Source: Parafrankia discariae (GTDB lineage: Bacteria; Actinomycetota; Actinomycetes; Frankiales; Frankiaceae). From it: DNA of 40,263 nucleotides. Shown in pieces: positions 8,954-16,818 of this stretch. The notes beneath the pieces are model-generated. The model was not told the DNA's origin. It searched no databases and saw only the letters and a list, made by a program, of their open reading frames with translations. How positions within the stretch are numbered: position 1 is the first letter of the stretch; each line of letters starts with the position of its first letter. The translations under genes were made by a program, and so were the position numbers. The stretch is from assembly GCF_000373365.1 (NCBI RefSeq), contig NZ_KB891115.1, forward strand, positions 15,243-55,505. The letters are read 5' to 3'.

Positions 8954-9002
8954 GTGACGAGACCTTGTCAGCGCGGATATCGCCACGTAACACGAACGAG
9001 AC
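8954..9002 (+). promoter_or_regulatory. Candidate GlnR/NnaR binding region upstream of narK
   Basis: GTAAC at 8987 followed after six bases by GAGAC at 8998 resembles the actinobacterial GlnR box (GTnAC-n6-GaAAC). A further GTGAC at 8954 and TTGTC at 8965 fall on the same 11-bp grid (8954, 8965, 8976, 8987, 8998), which places them on one face of the helix. It lies 57-105 bp before the narK ATG. Confidence 0.5.
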
Positions 9003-9058
9003 CTCACTCCTTAGATTGAGAACATCGAAGGAATGAGGATCGATGGAGAGCAGAGGCC

Positions 9059-10444
9059 ATGCGTAGCGCACCGCCCAAGACCGCCTCGACAGCGCAGGAA
9101 CCAGCCGAACTCTCGCCGAACCGCGGGCGCTGGATCACGGACTGGCGACCGGAGGACGAGGCGTTCTGGGCTGGTACAGGGAAGTCGGTCGCCCAGCGCA
9201 ATCTCGTCTTCTCGATCCTCTCCGAGCACATTGGATTCTCAGTCTGGACCGTGTGGTCGGTACTGGTTCTCTTCATGGGCCCGAACTACGGGATAAGCCC
9301 CGCCGACAAATTCCTCCTCACGTCACTTCCGGCCCTTGTCGGCTCAGTGCTCCGAATCCCCTACACCTTCGCGGTCGCACGGTTCGGGGGAAGGAACTGG
9401 ACGGTCTTCAGCGCGGCGCTCCTCCTGGTGCCGACCGTTGCCGCGGCCATCGCGATGAAGCCGGGCGTCTCCCTGACGACGCTGCTCGCCGTCGCCGCCC
9501 TGGCCGGGGTCGGCGGAGGCAACTTCGCCTCGTCGATGGCCAACATCAACGCCTTCTACCCGGATCGCGCCAAGGGCTGGGCCCTGGGCCTCAACGCGGG
9601 TGGCGGCAACGTGGGTGTGGCGGTTGTGCAGCTCGTGGGCCTGCTGGTCCTCGCCGTATGGGGCAAGGAGCATCCACGCTACGTGCTCGGCGTCTACCTC
9701 CCGCTGATCATCCTCGCCAGTCTCGGCGCGGCGCTCTTCATGGACAACCTGGCCGGTGTGCGCAATGACAAGCGCGGCATGCACGATGTGCTCAGGTATG
9801 GCGACACATGGTTCGTCTCTCTGCTCTACATCGGCACGTTCGGATCGTTCATCGGGTTCGGATTCGCATTCGGACAGGTTCTCCAGGTGCAGTTCAAGAG
9901 CGATTTTCCGACTCCGATCGACGCAGCGTACGTCACCTTCCTCGGCCCCCTCGTGGGATCGCTCATACGACCGGTCGGCGGCCGACTGGCGGACCGTTTC
10001 GGCGGTGGAACGATCACCTTCTGGAACTTCGTGGCCATGGCGGCCGCGGGAGGAGTCGTCCTGACCGCGTCGTTGCGGAACTCATTGCCTCTGTTCCTGG
10101 CCGGTTTCGTCGCGCTGTTCGTCCTGAGCGGGATCGGTAACGGCTCGACCTACAAGATGATCCCCGCGATCTTCCGGTCCAGGGCCGACGTGGAGATCAT
10201 GGCCGGTGCCGACGCCGCCGCCGCCTGGGCGAAGGCTCGGCGCCTGTCGGCGGCCCTGATCGGCGTCGCCGGCGCGATCGGCGCCTTCGGCGGCGTCCTG
10301 GTCAACCTCGCGTTCCGGCAGTCGTTCCTCGAAACGAGGAACGGGAACGCCGCCTACATCGCTTTCATCGCCTTCTACGTGTTGTGCTTCCTTGTCACCT
10401 ACCTGGTGTACATCCGCCCACGGCGCGCCACCGTGGATTCCTGA
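9059..10444 (+). CDS. narK: NarK/NasA-family nitrate/nitrite MFS transporter
   Basis: A 461-aa major facilitator protein with about twelve hydrophobic helices. Both nitrate signature regions are visible: GGGNFASSMANINAFYPDRAKG (partly shown: GNFASSMANINAFYP) in the N-terminal half and GIGNGSTYKMIPAIF in the C-terminal half. It moves nitrate (or exchanges nitrate and nitrite) across the cytoplasmic membrane, and first place in the assimilation operon implies nitrate import. The hydrophilic N-terminus of about 45 residues is longer than in E. coli NarK. Start ATG is preceded by AGAGG; an out-of-frame ATG at 9042 was discarded. Its stop is two bases from the start of the nitrate reductase gene. 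Confidence 0.93.
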   Translation: MRSAPPKTASTAQEPAELSPNRGRWITDWRPEDEAFWAGTGKSVAQRNLVFSILSEHIGFSVWTVWSVLVLFMGPNYGISPADKFLLTSLPALVGSVLRIPYTFAVARFGGRNWTVFSAALLLVPTVAAAIAMKPGVSLTTLLAVAALAGVGGGNFASSMANINAFYPDRAKGWALGLNAGGGNVGVAVVQLVGLLVLAVWGKEHPRYVLGVYLPLIILASLGAALFMDNLAGVRNDKRGMHDVLRYGDTWFVSLLYIGTFGSFIGFGFAFGQVLQVQFKSDFPTPIDAAYVTFLGPLVGSLIRPVGGRLADRFGGGTITFWNFVAMAAAGGVVLTASLRNSLPLFLAGFVALFVLSGIGNGSTYKMIPAIFRSRADVEIMAGADAAAAWAKARRLSAALIGVAGAIGAFGGVLVNLAFRQSFLETRNGNAAYIAFIAFYVLCFLVTYLVYIRPRRATVDS

Positions 10445-10446
10445 CG

Positions 10447-12606
10447 ATGCACGACAGCGTCACCGGTCCCGGTCCCGGGACCGGGCCGGTCCGGACCCAC
10501 TGCCCCTACTGTTCCCTGCAGTGCGGCATCACCCTGGACGCGTCGGTGCGGCCCGTGATCCTCGACGCCCAAAGCGACTTCCCCACCAACCTCGGCGGCC
10601 TGTGCGCCAAGGGGTGGACCGCGGCCGAACTGCTCGATCACCCCCAGCGCCTGACCGCGCCCCTGGTACGGGACAGCCGCGACGAGCCGCTACGCCCGGC
10701 CAGCTGGGACGAGGCCCTCGACCGTGTCGCCACGGCCATCCGCGGGGCCCAGGACCGGTACGGCCGTGACGCGGTCGGCCTCTTCGGCGGGGGCGGCCTG
10801 ACCAACGAGAAGGCCTACCAGTTCGGCAAGTTCGCCCGGGCGACGCTGCGCACCGCCATGATCGACTACAACGGCCGGTTCTGCATGTCCTCGGCGGCCA
10901 ACGCCGCCACCCGGGCCTTCGGGATCGACCGGGGCCTGCCGTTCCCGCTGGCCGACATCGCCGGAACCGACGCCCTCATGCTCGTCGGCAGCAATCCGGC
11001 CGACACGATGCCCCCGGCGATGCAGTTCATCGACGCCGCCCGGGCTCGGGGCGCCCGCCTCATCGTCGTCGACCCGCGCACGACCCGGACGGCCGCGGGC
11101 GCGAACCTGCATCTGCAACCGGTTCCCGGCACCGACCTGGCCCTCGCCAACGGACTCCTCAACGTCGCGATCCGGGAACGCCTGATCGACGTCGACTACA
11201 TCGCCGAGCGCACCACCGGGTTCGACGGCGTCCGCCGAGCGGTGCGGCAGTACTGGCCCGACCGAGTCGAGCGGATCAGCGGGGTCCCCGAGGCCGACCT
11301 CGTGCGCGCGGCGCACATCCTGAGCGCGGCCGACCATGCCGTCATCCTCACCGCTCGCGGGGCAGAGCAGCACCGTTCCGGCTCCGATACCGCCCTGGGC
11401 TTCATCAACCTGGCACTGGCACTCGGCCTGCCCGGCCGCCCGTTCTCCGGCTACGGGACCGTGACCGGTCAGGGCAACGGCCAGGGCGGCCGCGAGCACG
11501 GCCAGAAGGCGGACCAGCTCCCGGGCTATCGCCGGCTCGATGACCCGGTCGCCCGCGCGCACGTCGCCGCGGTCTGGGGCATCCCCCCATCCGAGCTTCC
11601 CGCGCCTGGACTGTCCGCCTACGAGATGCTCGACGGGTTGGGCACCGAGGGCGGAGTCCGCGTGCTGTGGGTGGCCGGGTCCAACATCGCCGTCTCCGCT
11701 CCGCGTGCCGGCCACATCGCCGACCGTATGCGATCACTGGACTTCCTCGCCGTGTCGGACTTCTTCCTGTCCGAGACCGCGAGGATGGCCGATGTCGTGC
11801 TCCCGTCCACGCAATGGGCCGAGGAGACCGGCACGATGACGAACCTTGAGGGACGTGTCATCCTGCGCCGAGCGGCCGTGGCACCGCCGGCCGGGAGCCG
11901 GTCGGATCTGTGGGTGATGCGGGAACTGGCCGCCCGGCTCGGCCGGCCGGCGCTGTCGGACGATCCGCAGGAGATCTTCGAGGAGCTGCGGCGAGCCAGC
12001 GCCGGCGGGAAAGCGGACTACTCCGGGATCACCTATGAACGGATCGTCGCGGAGAACGGGCTGTTCTGGCCGTGCCCCTCGACCCGCCATCCGGGCACCC
12101 CCCGCCTGTTCACCCAGGACTTTCCCACCCGCGGCCGACAGGCCAGGTTCCATCCCGTCGAGCATGTGGGCGCCGCGGAGACACCCGACGCCGAATACCC
12201 CTACTACCTCACGACCGGGCGGCTCCTGCGCCAGTACCAGTCCGGCGCCCAGACCCGACGGGTCGCTTCGCTGTCCGAAGCGGAACCGGACGCGGCCGTC
12301 GAGATCCATCCGACCCTGGCCCGGCGGATCGGCGTCCGGGCCGGCGATCTCGTGTCCCTGCGGACCCGCCGCGGACGTGCCGTGATGCGGGTCCGGATCG
12401 CCGACGGCATCCGCCCCGACACCGTCTTCGCTCCCTTTCACTACGGCGGAAGCGGTGCGGTCAATCTGTTGACGAATCCGGCGCTGGATCCGTATTCACG
12501 GATGCCCGAGTTCAAGGCCTGCGCAGTATCCGTCGACGCCGTCGTCGACGGTCCGGGCGTAATACCACCCGAGTCGCCTCCCCCTCAGAAGGATCTCCAT
12601 GAATGA
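10447..12606 (+). CDS. nasA: Assimilatory nitrate reductase, molybdopterin catalytic subunit
   Basis: A 719-aa molybdopterin oxidoreductase of the Nas/Nap/NarB type, reducing nitrate to nitrite in the cytoplasm. The N-terminal [4Fe-4S] site is C19-x2-C22-x3-C26-x26-C53 (HCPYCSLQCG ... LCAKGW). The expected Mo-ligand cysteine is C146 in GRFCMSSAANAATRAFG. The central MGD-binding region (GYGTVTGQGNGQGGREHG) and the C-terminal MGD domain ending NLLTNPALDPYSRMPEFK are intact. It lacks the C-terminal [2Fe-2S]/FAD extensions of some Nas proteins, so an external electron donor is needed. The ATG lies 2 bp after the narK stop and the 3' end overlaps the next gene by 8 bp, which suggests translational coupling. 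Confidence 0.93.
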   Translation: MHDSVTGPGPGTGPVRTHCPYCSLQCGITLDASVRPVILDAQSDFPTNLGGLCAKGWTAAELLDHPQRLTAPLVRDSRDEPLRPASWDEALDRVATAIRGAQDRYGRDAVGLFGGGGLTNEKAYQFGKFARATLRTAMIDYNGRFCMSSAANAATRAFGIDRGLPFPLADIAGTDALMLVGSNPADTMPPAMQFIDAARARGARLIVVDPRTTRTAAGANLHLQPVPGTDLALANGLLNVAIRERLIDVDYIAERTTGFDGVRRAVRQYWPDRVERISGVPEADLVRAAHILSAADHAVILTARGAEQHRSGSDTALGFINLALALGLPGRPFSGYGTVTGQGNGQGGREHGQKADQLPGYRRLDDPVARAHVAAVWGIPPSELPAPGLSAYEMLDGLGTEGGVRVLWVAGSNIAVSAPRAGHIADRMRSLDFLAVSDFFLSETARMADVVLPSTQWAEETGTMTNLEGRVILRRAAVAPPAGSRSDLWVMRELAARLGRPALSDDPQEIFEELRRASAGGKADYSGITYERIVAENGLFWPCPSTRHPGTPRLFTQDFPTRGRQARFHPVEHVGAAETPDAEYPYYLTTGRLLRQYQSGAQTRRVASLSEAEPDAAVEIHPTLARRIGVRAGDLVSLRTRRGRAVMRVRIADGIRPDTVFAPFHYGGSGAVNLLTNPALDPYSRMPEFKACAVSVDAVVDGPGVIPPESPPPQKDLHE

Positions 12607-12952
12607 CCGCAGCACACCGCGCTTCCTGCAGGGCGTCTTCTCGCTGGAAGGTCTCGGTCTCGAAGCGCCGGGGCTTCTCCATCCAAGCCTCACCTACGTC
12701 GTCCCACCGGGCGCGTCGACGCAGCCGGTCTATTTCCGGGGCGGCAACAGCAGCGACGAGGTCATCTATCTGACCCTGGTCCGCGACGGCGTCGCGATGC
12801 GGTACTTCCCGATCGCCGCCCGGGGATCGACACATGTGTCGCTACGCGTGGTCGAGGATCTGTTGTCCGACTCCGTGCTCGAGGTCTTCGCCGCGGCGCC
12901 CAAGGGCGTCACCGCCACCGTCATCGTCGATGTCGGACTCGTAGAGGTCTGA
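12599..12952 (+). CDS. Small protein of the nitrate assimilation operon, function unknown
   Basis: A 117-aa protein that I do not recognise. It has no membrane segment, no cysteine and no cofactor motif. The sequence alternates hydrophobic and polar residues (LTYVVPPGASTQPVYFRGGN, VIYLTLVRDGVAMRYFPI, TATVIVDVGLVEV), which suggests a small beta-sandwich. Its ATG lies inside the end of nasA (8-bp overlap) and nirB follows 28 bp later, so it is almost certainly co-expressed with both. A role in nitrate reductase maturation, in docking an electron donor, or in coupling NasA to NirB is inferred from position only. Cyanobacterial NarM is a functional precedent for a small nitrate-reductase helper, but I see no sequence match. 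Confidence 0.8.
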   Translation: MNDRSTPRFLQGVFSLEGLGLEAPGLLHPSLTYVVPPGASTQPVYFRGGNSSDEVIYLTLVRDGVAMRYFPIAARGSTHVSLRVVEDLLSDSVLEVFAAAPKGVTATVIVDVGLVEV

Positions 12953-12980
12953 GCTCACCCCACGCGGCCAGGAGATTCCG

Positions 12981-15491
12981 ATGACCATGATGAACCACCT
13001 GCCCACGCTCTCACCCACACCGTCCGACAAGGCCACGCTGGTGGTCATCGGCAACGGCATGGCCGGTGCGCGCGCGCTGGAGGAGATCCTGCGCCGCGGC
13101 GGCGCGGCCCAGTTCGACATCACCGTTTTCGGTGACGAGCCCTACGGCAACTACAACCGGATCTCCCTGTCCAACGTCCTCGCGGGGACCGAGGACACCT
13201 CGGAGATCTACCTCAACCCGATCGACTGGTACGCCGACAACGACATCGACCTGCGCGCGGGCGTCCGGGTGGTGCGCGTCGACCGGTTCGCGCGTGTCGT
13301 GGACGCCGACGACGGCACGTCCCTGCGCTACGACCGGCTGCTGATCGCGACCGGGAGCCGTTCGTTCTTTCCGCCCATGGACGGTCTGTGGGCCGACGAC
13401 AAGACCCTGACCCCCGGCGTGTTCGGGTTCCGGAGCATGGACGACTGCACCGCCATTCTCGAGTACGCCCGGCAGGCCCGGCACGCCGTCGTCCTCGGCG
13501 GCGGGCTGCTCGGCCTCGAGGCCGCGCGCGGCCTGCAGAGCCGGGGGCTGCGGGTGTCCGTCGTACACCTGGCCCCCACCCTGATGAACGCGCAGCTCGA
13601 CGACACCGCGGGCGCCATCCTGCGCCGCTCCGTGGAGGGCCTCGGCATCACCGTCCACACCGACGCCCGTACCAGCGGAATCGTCGTCGCGAACGGGCGG
13701 CTCACCGGACTCGGGCTGGCCGACGGAACGTCCATCCCCTGCGACATGCTGGTCGTGTCCGCGGGGATCAGGCCCAACGTCGGGCTGGCCCAGCGGGCCG
13801 GGCTCTCCGTCGAACGCGCCATCGTCGTGGACGACCGCATGCGCTCGGTCGATGACGACGACATCTATGTCGTAGGTGAATGCGCCCAGCACCGTGGCCA
13901 GGTCTACGGGCTCGTCGCCCCGTTGTGGGAGCAGGCCGCGGTGCTCGCCGATCACCTCACCGGCAGCGACCCCACCGCGCGCTACACCGGGTCGCGGATG
14001 GCGACGAAACTCAAGGTCGCCGGAGTGAACGTGGCGTCGATGGGGGTCAAGAGCCCCGAGCGCCCCGACGACGAGTTCGTCCAGTTCTCCGAACCCGGAC
14101 GAGGGATATACAAGACCATCATCGTCCGGGACGGAAAGCTGATCGGCGCCACCCTGCTGGGCGACACCAGTAAAGTCGCGTTCCTCATGCAGGCGTTCGA
14201 CCGCGGTCTGCCGCTTCCCGACGAGCGCATCTCCCTGATGTTCGACCTCGGTACGCCCGAGGTGGCGGTCGGCGCCGCGGAGCTCGACGACGACGCGCAG
14301 GTCTGCAACTGCAACGGTGTCAGCAAGAAGACCATCGTCGCCTGCGTCCGAGGTGGCGAGCGGAGCGTGTCGGGCGTCATGGCCAGGACTCGGGCCGGGA
14401 AGGGGTGCGGCTCCTGCCGGGGCCTGGTGGAACAGGTCGTCGAATGGGCCGCCGGCGGCAGCGTCGAGGTCGACCCGTCGGCGAACTGGTACGTCCCCGG
14501 CGTGCCGTACGAGAAGTCCGAGCTCATGGAGAAGATCCGCGAGCTTCGGCTGTACTCCGTGTCCTCGGTGTTCGCGGCGCTCGTCCCGGACGGCAAGGAG
14601 GACGCCCAGTCGAAGATGGGCCTGGCCTCGCTGCTGGAGATGATGTGGGCCGATGAGTTCGTCGACGAACGCGACGCCCGTTTCATCAACGACCGTGTGC
14701 ACGCCAACATCCAGCGGGACGGGACGTTCTCGGTGGTGCCGCAGATGAAGGGCGGTGTCACGAGCGTCGAGCAGCTACGCGCTATCGCCGACGTGGCGGA
14801 GAAGTATTCCGTCCCCATGATCAAATTGACTGGCGGACAGCGGATCGACCTGCTCGGCCTACGCAAGGAGGACCTGCCCGCCGTCTGGGCCGATCTCGGG
14901 ATGCCGTCCGGCTACGCGTACGGCAAGAGTTTCCGCACCGTTAAGACGTGCGTCGGGAGCGATTTCTGCCGCTTCGGGGTCGGCGATTCGACCGCGCTCG
15001 GCATCAGGATTGAGGAGAGATTCCAGGGAATAGCCGGGCCAGCCAAGATGAAACTCGCCGTCACCGGATGTCCACGCAACTGTGCCGAGGCGCTGTGCAA
15101 GGATCTCGGAGTGGTGGCCGTGGACGGCGGAAAATGGGAGATCTATGTGGGTGGAGCCGCCGGGGCGCACATCCGCAAAGGCGATCTCCTCGCCACTGTC
15201 GACGACCCCGACATCGTCGTCGAGCTGGCCGGACGCTTCCTCCAGTACTACCGCGAGAACGCCAGGTGGCTCGAACGCACCTACGCCTGGGTCCCCCGCG
15301 TCGGTATCGAACGCATTCGCGCGGTCGTCGTCGAGGACACCGACGGGATCGCCGCCCGGCTCGACGAGCAGATGGAAAAAGCGGTCAACGCCTACCGGGA
15401 TCCGTGGAAGGACGGCGCGGAACCGGCGACTCCCGGCCAGTTCCGGACCGCTCTGCCGCTGACCGTCCTGCCGAGGGCAGGTGACAGATGA
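12981..15491 (+). CDS. nirB: Nitrite reductase [NAD(P)H] large subunit
   Basis: An 836-aa siroheme nitrite reductase reducing nitrite to ammonium with NAD(P)H. Order of domains: FAD/NAD(P)-binding pyridine-nucleotide reductase (VVIGNGMAGARALEEIL near residue 15; second nucleotide loop VVLGGGLLGLEAARGLQ near 170), BFD-like [2Fe-2S] site with C442, C444, C476 and C479, the ferredoxin-like half-domain, then the siroheme/[4Fe-4S] site C657-x5-C663 ... C697-x3-C701 (TCVGSDFC, TGCPRNC). All cofactor ligands are present. AGGAG lies upstream of the ATG at 12981. The stop overlaps the nirD start (ATGA). Confidence 0.95.
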   Translation: MTMMNHLPTLSPTPSDKATLVVIGNGMAGARALEEILRRGGAAQFDITVFGDEPYGNYNRISLSNVLAGTEDTSEIYLNPIDWYADNDIDLRAGVRVVRVDRFARVVDADDGTSLRYDRLLIATGSRSFFPPMDGLWADDKTLTPGVFGFRSMDDCTAILEYARQARHAVVLGGGLLGLEAARGLQSRGLRVSVVHLAPTLMNAQLDDTAGAILRRSVEGLGITVHTDARTSGIVVANGRLTGLGLADGTSIPCDMLVVSAGIRPNVGLAQRAGLSVERAIVVDDRMRSVDDDDIYVVGECAQHRGQVYGLVAPLWEQAAVLADHLTGSDPTARYTGSRMATKLKVAGVNVASMGVKSPERPDDEFVQFSEPGRGIYKTIIVRDGKLIGATLLGDTSKVAFLMQAFDRGLPLPDERISLMFDLGTPEVAVGAAELDDDAQVCNCNGVSKKTIVACVRGGERSVSGVMARTRAGKGCGSCRGLVEQVVEWAAGGSVEVDPSANWYVPGVPYEKSELMEKIRELRLYSVSSVFAALVPDGKEDAQSKMGLASLLEMMWADEFVDERDARFINDRVHANIQRDGTFSVVPQMKGGVTSVEQLRAIADVAEKYSVPMIKLTGGQRIDLLGLRKEDLPAVWADLGMPSGYAYGKSFRTVKTCVGSDFCRFGVGDSTALGIRIEERFQGIAGPAKMKLAVTGCPRNCAEALCKDLGVVAVDGGKWEIYVGGAAGAHIRKGDLLATVDDPDIVVELAGRFLQYYRENARWLERTYAWVPRVGIERIRAVVVEDTDGIAARLDEQMEKAVNAYRDPWKDGAEPATPGQFRTALPLTVLPRAGDR

Positions 15492-15850
15492 AGGCGGCCG
15501 AGATACCGGCCGGGGAAGGCCGTGCCGTCGTCGTCGGCGACGAGCAGGTCGCGGTGTTCCGCCTCCGGGACGGGACGCTTCGCGCCCTGTCCGCCGCATG
15601 TCCGCACCGCGGTGGCCCGCTCGCCGACGGCCTGATCGACGACAACGTCGTCGTCTGCCCGCTCCACGGCCTCACCTACGACCTCCGGACCGGCGCCGAG
15701 ACCAGCGACGGAGGCCCGTGCGTAAGCGCGTACACCGTTGACACGGACTCCGACGGCGAGCTTGTCGTGAAGCCGAAGGATGACGGCGAAAGCCGAGTGC
15801 CGGACTCTGGGCGGTCATCGGCGCGCGGCGACCAGCTCCGGGAGCGGTAG
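15488..15850 (+). CDS. nirD: Nitrite reductase small subunit, Rieske-type [2Fe-2S] protein
   Basis: A 120-aa Rieske-fold protein, the NirD partner of NirB. Both cluster-binding boxes are complete: C38-P-H40 (AACPHRGGPLADG) and C57-P-L-H60 (VVCPLHGLTYDL), so it should carry a cluster and pass electrons to the NirB siroheme centre, unlike the E. coli-type NirD that has lost the ligands. The last 25 residues are a polar tail without fold signals. It starts at the ATGA shared with the nirB stop, so the two are translationally coupled. Confidence 0.9.
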   Translation: MKAAEIPAGEGRAVVVGDEQVAVFRLRDGTLRALSAACPHRGGPLADGLIDDNVVVCPLHGLTYDLRTGAETSDGGPCVSAYTVDTDSDGELVVKPKDDGESRVPDSGRSSARGDQLRER

Positions 15851-15864
15851 CCCGCCGGCCTCAT

Positions 15865-15896
15865 GGCGCGCTCCGACGACGCGGTGGCGGCGCGCC
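15865..15896 (+). terminator. Possible terminator hairpin after nirD
   Basis: Arms GGCGCGC/GCGCGCC with an 18-base loop, 14 bp after the nirD stop. The loop is long and there is no U-tract, so this is weak. Confidence 0.3.
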
Positions 15897-15927
15897 GGGC
15901 CGTTGTTCCCTCGACCGCGTCGCGACC

Positions 15928-15969
15928 GTCCGGTGCGTGCCGACCGGTGCGTGCCGTCCGGTGCGTACT
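15928..15969. repeat. Three tandem 14-bp repeats
   Basis: Units gtccggtgcgtgcc, gaccggtgcgtgcc and gtccggtgcgtact follow one another between the nirD end and the tetR end. They are intergenic and look like a slippage-generated microsatellite. Confidence 0.7.
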
Positions 15970-15982
15970 GTCCGCCCGGCGC

Positions 15983-16693
15983 CTAGCCGCGCCGGACGGT
16001 CGGGACCATGCTCTGTACGGAGCGCTCGACCTGTTCCGGGGTGGGCGCGGCCGGCACCGGATCGGTGCGGGCGGCGCCCTCCGCGCGGAACGCGTCGAGC
16101 AGGTAGGCGGCGAAGCGGCGCCAGGCGTCGGGCGCCGCTTCCCGGGTCGCGGTGACCAGGCCGGCGTTGGCGAGCAGCAGGATGCCGATGTCGGCGGCGA
16201 CGAAGTCCGGCCGCAGCGTGCCCTCCCGCCGGGCCCGCGCGATGAGCTCTTCCAGGCCGGAGTGCGCCTGCGTCTTGAGCTCCTCGACCGCGCTGGACGG
16301 CGGGAAACGCAGGGTGATCAGGTCACGCAGGCCCGCGTTGGACGCCTGCGCGCCGCACAGGTACTCGACGAGCTGCCGGAAACCCGCCCAGGCGCTCGGG
16401 TTCTCCAACGCCTGGTCCACCGCCGCCAGGTATTCGCGGATCTTTCCTTCGAAGCTCGCCTCGAGCAGGTCGGCCCGGGTCGGGAAACGTCGGTAGAGCG
16501 TGGCGATCCCGACTCCGGCCCGGCGGGCGATCTCCTCCAGACCGACGTCGATACCGCGCTGCGCGAAGACCTCTTCGGCAGCCCGCAGAATGCGTTCGCG
16601 GTTACGTTCCGCGTCGACCCGCAGTGCGGGGACCACCTTCCCGGCTCGCCCAGCCGTCGCCACACGGTTTCCGCCGCGTCGCGCACTGTCCAT
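15983..16693 (-). CDS. TetR family transcriptional regulator
   Basis: A 236-aa repressor. The N-terminal TetR helix-turn-helix is clear: RERILRAAEEVFAQRGIDV, then LEEIARRAGVGIATLYRRFP, then RADLLEASF. The C-terminal ligand domain is all-helical and diverse, so no ligand can be named. It diverges from a drug-exporter gene with 125 bp between them, the usual layout of an autoregulated efflux switch. An ATG at 16693 is used; the first 25 residues are basic and a later start near VDAERNRERIL would also give a complete HTH. Confidence 0.88.
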   Translation of the reverse strand: MDSARRGGNRVATAGRAGKVVPALRVDAERNRERILRAAEEVFAQRGIDVGLEEIARRAGVGIATLYRRFPTRADLLEASFEGKIREYLAAVDQALENPSAWAGFRQLVEYLCGAQASNAGLRDLITLRFPPSSAVEELKTQAHSGLEELIARARREGTLRPDFVAADIGILLLANAGLVTATREAAPDAWRRFAAYLLDAFRAEGAARTDPVPAAPTPEQVERSVQSMVPTVRRG

Positions 16694-16710
16694 GTGACGA
16701 GCCTACCTTT

Positions 16711-16749
16711 ATATACGGAGGTATCTCTCCACTTAACCTGCTAAGGTTA
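16711..16749. promoter_or_regulatory. Operator candidates between tetR and the MFS exporter
   Basis: A perfect palindrome TAACCT-GCTA-AGGTTA lies at 16734-16749 and an imperfect one, ATATAC-GGAG-GTATCT, at 16711-16726. The stretch is AT-rich relative to its surroundings and sits between the divergent regulator and transporter, the expected place for TetR binding. Confidence 0.55.
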
Positions 16750-16818
16750 TCCGGAAGATCTCCTCCGTTTATCCCGATCGGCACGGCCACCCGCATGTCC
16801 GGCGAAAGGATTTCCGCA

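Noticed and set aside
13011-14702. 563-codon antisense frame inside nirB
   Set aside because: Composition is that of an antisense shadow and nirB is complete on the other strand.
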